DNA from: Bacteroidales bacterium
GTDB lineage: Bacteria; Bacteroidota; Bacteroidia; Bacteroidales; Muribaculaceae
Assembly (NCBI GenBank): GCA_900769345.1
Contig: CAAGGJ010000119.1
Span: forward strand, 1-16,639
Direction of reading: 5' to 3'
DNA length: 16,639 nucleotides
Below, in pieces: positions 13,660 through 16,639 of the stretch. The translations under genes were made by a program, and so were the position numbers. The number at the start of each line of letters is the position of its first letter. The stretch's first letter is position 1. The notes beneath the pieces were generated by a model. The model saw only the letters and a program-made list of their open reading frames with translations. It had not been told where the DNA came from and made no database searches.

Positions 13660-15480
13660 ATGAAAAGCCGTATTTTTTTATTAGTCCGATTTTTGCTTTG
13701 CTTTTTGGTAATATTTGCATTGGGCAAGGTGATTTTTATGACTTATAATCATACAATCGACAATTTTTCGATAGGTGATGTGATAGATGTTTTGGTGCAT
13801 GGATTTACTATGGACCTGTCTACGAGCGGATATTTACTTATCATTCCGTGGCTTTGTTGTTTACTGTCGTTTTGGATTCCGCGCTTTGCTTTTCGCAAGG
13901 TGCTGCGCCCTTATTGGATTATAGTATCGGCTTTTTTGGTGCTTGTGATAGGCGCCGATGTGGTGCTCTACGAGCATTGGAAATTTAAAATCAATTCCTC
14001 TATTTTCTTTTATTTGTCGAGTCCGCAAGATGCCACCAATAGTGTAACAGTTGCTTTTATTGTGACATGTGTGGCGCTTGCCGTGATATTAATTCCGGCG
14101 CTTGCCGTGGCTCTTGTCAAGCTCACACCGCGTTGCCTTAAAGATGTGTATAATCGCCTGCGTGCTTCGCTGTGGTGGACACTGGTGGGCGGTGTGATTT
14201 TCCTTATGATAAGGGGCAGCATCAGCGTGAGCGTGATGAATGTGGGGGTGGCTTATTATTCACAGCGATTGTTTCTCAATCACGCAGCCGTAAATCCGGC
14301 TTTCAGCCTTATCTCGTCGATTAACAAAAGTCGCAGTTTTGCCAATGAGTTTCACTTTATGGACGAAGCCAAGTGCGACAGCTTGTTTCAAGGTCTTTAC
14401 CCCGAGAATCTCAACGACATCACCGACACGCTGATCTGCAAAAAGCGCCCGCAGGTGCTTATTGTGACTATGGAGAGCTATGGATCGTCGTTTATAGAGA
14501 ATCTTGGAGGCGAGAAGAATGTGGCGGTAAACTTTGAGCGACTCATCCCCGAAGGCATATTTTGGACCAATTATTACAGCAATAGTTTCCGTACCGACCG
14601 CGGCGTGGTGTCGCTCAACAGCGGTTATCTGAGTTATCCCACCACAAGCCTTATGCGCTTGCCCGAGAAGATGCAATACCTGCCCGGCATCACCACTACG
14701 CTTAAAAAAGCCGGTTACAGCACTCACTACATCTATGGCGGCGACATTAAGGTGATGGGCAAGAGCAGCTATCTTATATCTATAGGCTACGACCACTTGG
14801 TGAGCGACAAAAATTTCTCTATCATCGATGCCAAGAGCAGCAAGTGGGGTGTAAACGACAGCATCACTGCCGAAAGGGCATATCAACTAATAGCCGACGG
14901 CAGTCTCGGTGATCATTGGATACTCAATTTTCAGACATTAAACAGTCATGAACCTTTCGAGGTGCCATATCATCGCCTCGATGATATGGTGCTCAATGCT
15001 TTTGCCTATACCGATGCATGCGTAGGGCGCCTTATCGACCGTCTCAAGAAATTGCCCGTTTGGGACAATCTGTTGGTAATTCTTGTGCCCGACCATGGTT
15101 TTCTCTACAATATCACCTACGAAGATATTCGCTTCTTCCATTCGCCTATGCTTTGGCTTGGAGGAGCCATCAAGGAGCCGCGCAGCATAGATGTGATAAT
15201 GAATCAAAGCGACCTCTGTGCCACTCTGCTGGCGCAGATGGGGTTGCCTCACGCCGATTATGAGTGGAGCCGAAATGTGTTGAGCGCCAATTATTCTTAT
15301 CCTTTTGCCTACTGCTCGTTCCCCAGCGGTATAGTGTTTGTCGACAGCACCGGTCATTCGGTCTACGATATCACAAGCCATCTGCCCATTGTGGAGAGCC
15401 CCACACCCAACACTCAGCGCATCGATAAGGCAAAAGCCATCCTACAAAAGTCGTATAATAAACTCGACAAATTACATTAA
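13660..15480 (+). CDS. LTA-synthase-family phosphoglycerol transferase (membrane sulfatase fold)
   Basis: Enzymes of this family transfer phosphoglycerol or phosphoethanolamine-type groups onto envelope glycans or lipids, with the catalytic domain outside the inner membrane. The 606-residue product has about five N-terminal hydrophobic helices (6-28, 55-72, 85-104, 128-153, 170-190), then an alkaline-phosphatase/sulfatase-type domain. Metal and nucleophile motifs are present: Glu272 in VTMESYGSS, Thr312 in FRTDRG as the likely nucleophile, His430 in NSHEPF, and Asp478-His479 in VPDHG. The ATG at 13660 is chosen because the promoter overlaps the extra codons from 13579. In Gram-negative Bacteroidota these proteins probably decorate surface glycans rather than make lipoteichoic acid; the acceptor is unknown. 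The gene lies 51 bases before a small MscS channel. Confidence 0.88.
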   Translation: MKSRIFLLVRFLLCFLVIFALGKVIFMTYNHTIDNFSIGDVIDVLVHGFTMDLSTSGYLLIIPWLCCLLSFWIPRFAFRKVLRPYWIIVSAFLVLVIGADVVLYEHWKFKINSSIFFYLSSPQDATNSVTVAFIVTCVALAVILIPALAVALVKLTPRCLKDVYNRLRASLWWTLVGGVIFLMIRGSISVSVMNVGVAYYSQRLFLNHAAVNPAFSLISSINKSRSFANEFHFMDEAKCDSLFQGLYPENLNDITDTLICKKRPQVLIVTMESYGSSFIENLGGEKNVAVNFERLIPEGIFWTNYYSNSFRTDRGVVSLNSGYLSYPTTSLMRLPEKMQYLPGITTTLKKAGYSTHYIYGGDIKVMGKSSYLISIGYDHLVSDKNFSIIDAKSSKWGVNDSITAERAYQLIADGSLGDHWILNFQTLNSHEPFEVPYHRLDDMVLNAFAYTDACVGRLIDRLKKLPVWDNLLVILVPDHGFLYNITYEDIRFFHSPMLWLGGAIKEPRSIDVIMNQSDLCATLLAQMGLPHADYEWSRNVLSANYSYPFAYCSFPSGIVFVDSTGHSVYDITSHLPIVESPTPNTQRIDKAKAILQKSYNKLDKLH

Positions 15481-15531
15481 GAGGATGTCTATCTAATAAT
15501 TTACACATACAAAACAAATAGAAATACATTT

Positions 15532-16368
15532 ATGTTATTATCAGCAAACTTTACAACACAATTGCAAGAATTAATGTCGCGCCTTATAGAGTCGGGCGTA
15601 ACACTTGGTGAGCGCGTGCTTGCCGCTTTGATTATTTTTATAGTAGGTAAATACATTATTAAGTGGGTAAATCGCTTGTTTGCCAAGGTTTTGGAAAATC
15701 GTAAGGTGGAAGCCGGCGTGCAAACATTCCTTCGCAGTATGGTCAACATACTCATGATTATTATGTTGGCTTTGGCTGTAATAGGTCGTTTAGGCATCGA
15801 GTTGACCGGTTTTGCTGCACTCTTGGCATCGGCAGGTGTGGCTGTGGGTATGGCTCTTTCGGGCAACTTGCAGAACCTTGCCGGGGGCTTGATTATTCTC
15901 GTGTTTCGACCCTATAAGGTGGGCGACTACATCGAGTCGGGCACCGGTGCTTCGGGCACAGTGCAAGAGATTCAGATATTCCACACCGTGCTCGTTACCC
16001 CCGACAATAAGGTGGTATATGCTCCTAACGGTGTGATGAGCAATGCTCTATGCACCAATTACAGTCATAAAGAAGAACGTCGTGTCGACTTCACTTTCAG
16101 CTTCGAGTATGGCGAAGATTTCGAGAAAGTGCGTGCCGTGCTGCTAAAAGTGATTGCCGCCGATAGCCGCATTCTCACCACTCCCGAACCGTTTATCGAA
16201 CTCGGTGCTATGGCCGACAGCAGCGTTAATGTAACCGTGCGCGTGTGGGTGAAAGCTGCCGACTACTGGAATGTGTTCTTCAGCATGAACAAAGAGGTAT
16301 ATGCCACATTCAATAAGGAAGGCATCAACATTCCCTATCCTCAAATGGTGGTGCACAATGCCAATTAA
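15532..16368 (+). CDS. mscS: Small-conductance mechanosensitive channel, MscS type
   Basis: This 278-residue channel is close in length to E. coli MscS (286) and would open on membrane tension to protect against osmotic shock. Three helices are visible: about 28-48, 68-86, and the pore-lining TM3 at 91-124 with its Ala/Gly pattern LLASAGVAVGMALSGNLQN. The beta domain begins FRPYKVGDYIE, APNGVMSN lies near 164-171, and the C-terminus INIPYPQMVVH is family-typical. It is a second MscS homologue 3.3 kb from the large one, but the two are only distantly alike, so this is not a recent duplication. It is probably co-transcribed with the upstream transferase and ends at a strong terminator. Confidence 0.92.
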   Translation: MLLSANFTTQLQELMSRLIESGVTLGERVLAALIIFIVGKYIIKWVNRLFAKVLENRKVEAGVQTFLRSMVNILMIIMLALAVIGRLGIELTGFAALLASAGVAVGMALSGNLQNLAGGLIILVFRPYKVGDYIESGTGASGTVQEIQIFHTVLVTPDNKVVYAPNGVMSNALCTNYSHKEERRVDFTFSFEYGEDFEKVRAVLLKVIAADSRILTTPEPFIELGAMADSSVNVTVRVWVKAADYWNVFFSMNKEVYATFNKEGINIPYPQMVVHNAN

Positions 16369-16392
16369 GGTATCACAGAATACAATTATCCC

Positions 16393-16441
16393 TAAAGGCA
16401 AACAGATGGTTAACCTGCCATTCTTTTGCCTTTATTTATTT
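16393..16441 (+). terminator. Intrinsic terminator after the small MscS gene
   Basis: A perfect 10-bp stem pairs TAAAGGCAAA (16393-16402) with TTTGCCTTTA (16425-16434). The 22-base loop may pair further (ATGG with CCAT), and a T-rich run follows. Confidence 0.8.
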
Positions 16442-16462
16442 TTTGCGTCTGCCATAAAAATA

Positions 16463-16510
16463 GAATAAGTGGACAAATAGATGTTGAAAAAAACGGAATA
16501 AGTGGACAAA
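16463..16510. repeat. Two direct copies of a 15-base repeat
   Basis: GAATAAGTGGACAAA occurs at 16463-16477 and again at 16496-16510, 33 bases apart. The reverse complement has TGTCCACTTATT, reminiscent of repeated ends of some insertion sequences, but no transposase is present. Confidence 0.7.
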
Positions 16511-16529
16511 AATAGGCAAAAAAAGAGGC

Positions 16530-16601
16530 CTATGGGTCAAAATGGGTGTTTTTCAGCGAGAAAAACACCCATTCGTCTTTCTATAGGTCATTTTGGGTGT
16601 T
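16530..16601. repeat. Perfect 14-bp hairpin within a degenerate direct repeat
   Basis: The arms 16541-16554 and 16560-16573 pair perfectly with a 5-base loop. A 21-base unit at 16530-16550 recurs at 16581-16601 with four differences. The word TGGGTGTT therefore occurs three times, the middle copy inverted. It stands in gene-free DNA; a terminator, small RNA or mobile-element remnant are all possible. Confidence 0.7.
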
Positions 16602-16608
16602 AAATTCG

Positions 16609-16637
16609 TTGTAATTCACTGTAATTCATTAATTTTG
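16609..16637 (+). promoter_or_regulatory. Promoter-like element at the window edge
   Basis: TAATTTTG at 16630-16637 fits the Bacteroidota -7 element. TTG at 16609-16611 lies 18 bases upstream. The tandem 10-base repeats GTAATTCA(CT/TT) at 16611-16630 sit in the spacer. A plus-strand gene probably begins just beyond the window. Confidence 0.5.
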
Positions 16638-16639
16638 GC

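Noticed and set aside
14260..14886. 208-residue minus-strand open frame
   Set aside because: It is antisense to the catalytic domain of the phosphoglycerol transferase and shows no domain of its own.
16463..16510. Two 15-base repeats as a minimal CRISPR array
   Set aside because: The repeats are too short, there is a single spacer of 18 bases, and no cas gene is in the window.

Overview
The window reads as chromosomal DNA of a Bacteroidales bacterium; the family and species cannot be fixed from the sequence alone. The evidence is the Bacteroidota-type lptE, the DUF4271 gene next to hemD, the putative-hemolysin-type acyltransferase, and a recurring TAnnTTTG -7 element with a TTG or TTTG about 20-23 bases upstream, which is the form of the Bacteroidota primary sigma factor promoter. 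Shine-Dalgarno sequences are essentially absent. No tRNA, rRNA, CRISPR array or intact mobile element was seen.

Layout. Bases 1-384 hold no supported gene and end in a promoter. Bases 385-4277 form one envelope-biogenesis operon: a PlsC-like acyltransferase, a sigma-54 activator, the LPS-transport lipoprotein lptE, a TPR-like protein and secG, closed by a strong terminator at 4328-4366. Bases 4447-6644 hold a LOG-family hydrolase, the DUF4271 membrane protein and hemD. A long hairpin separates these from rnpA, yidD and a short TatD-family hydrolase (6889-8184). Next comes a 543-base AT-rich region with no gene, then a TrmH-family RNA methyltransferase and a bidirectional terminator. The right half holds a 943-residue MscS-type channel and a secreted S66 LD-carboxypeptidase on the minus strand, then a phosphoglycerol-transferase (LTA-synthase-like) enzyme and a small MscS channel on the plus strand. 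The last 200 bases are gene-free, rich in repeats, and end in a promoter-like element.

The most notable observation is that 8185-8727 looks like a chromosomal replication origin that is not next to dnaA. It has a TTATACACA box followed by TTA trinucleotides, a second cluster of three DnaA-box-like 9-mers at a 12-base step, long T-rich stretches, and repeated TTATTAAC/TTATTAAG units. On the plus strand the G-versus-C bias changes around this point: C-rich to the left, G-rich to the right, including across genes on the minus strand. This is the sign expected at an origin, not at a terminus. If correct, the whole operon block 385-8184 is transcribed toward the origin, head-on to the replication fork.

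Functionally the genes fall into membrane and envelope maintenance (acyltransferase, LptE, SecG, YidD, DUF4271, two MscS channels, carboxypeptidase, phosphoglycerol transferase), RNA processing (RnpA, TrmH-like methyltransferase) and small-molecule or hydrolase housekeeping (HemD, LOG, TatD).
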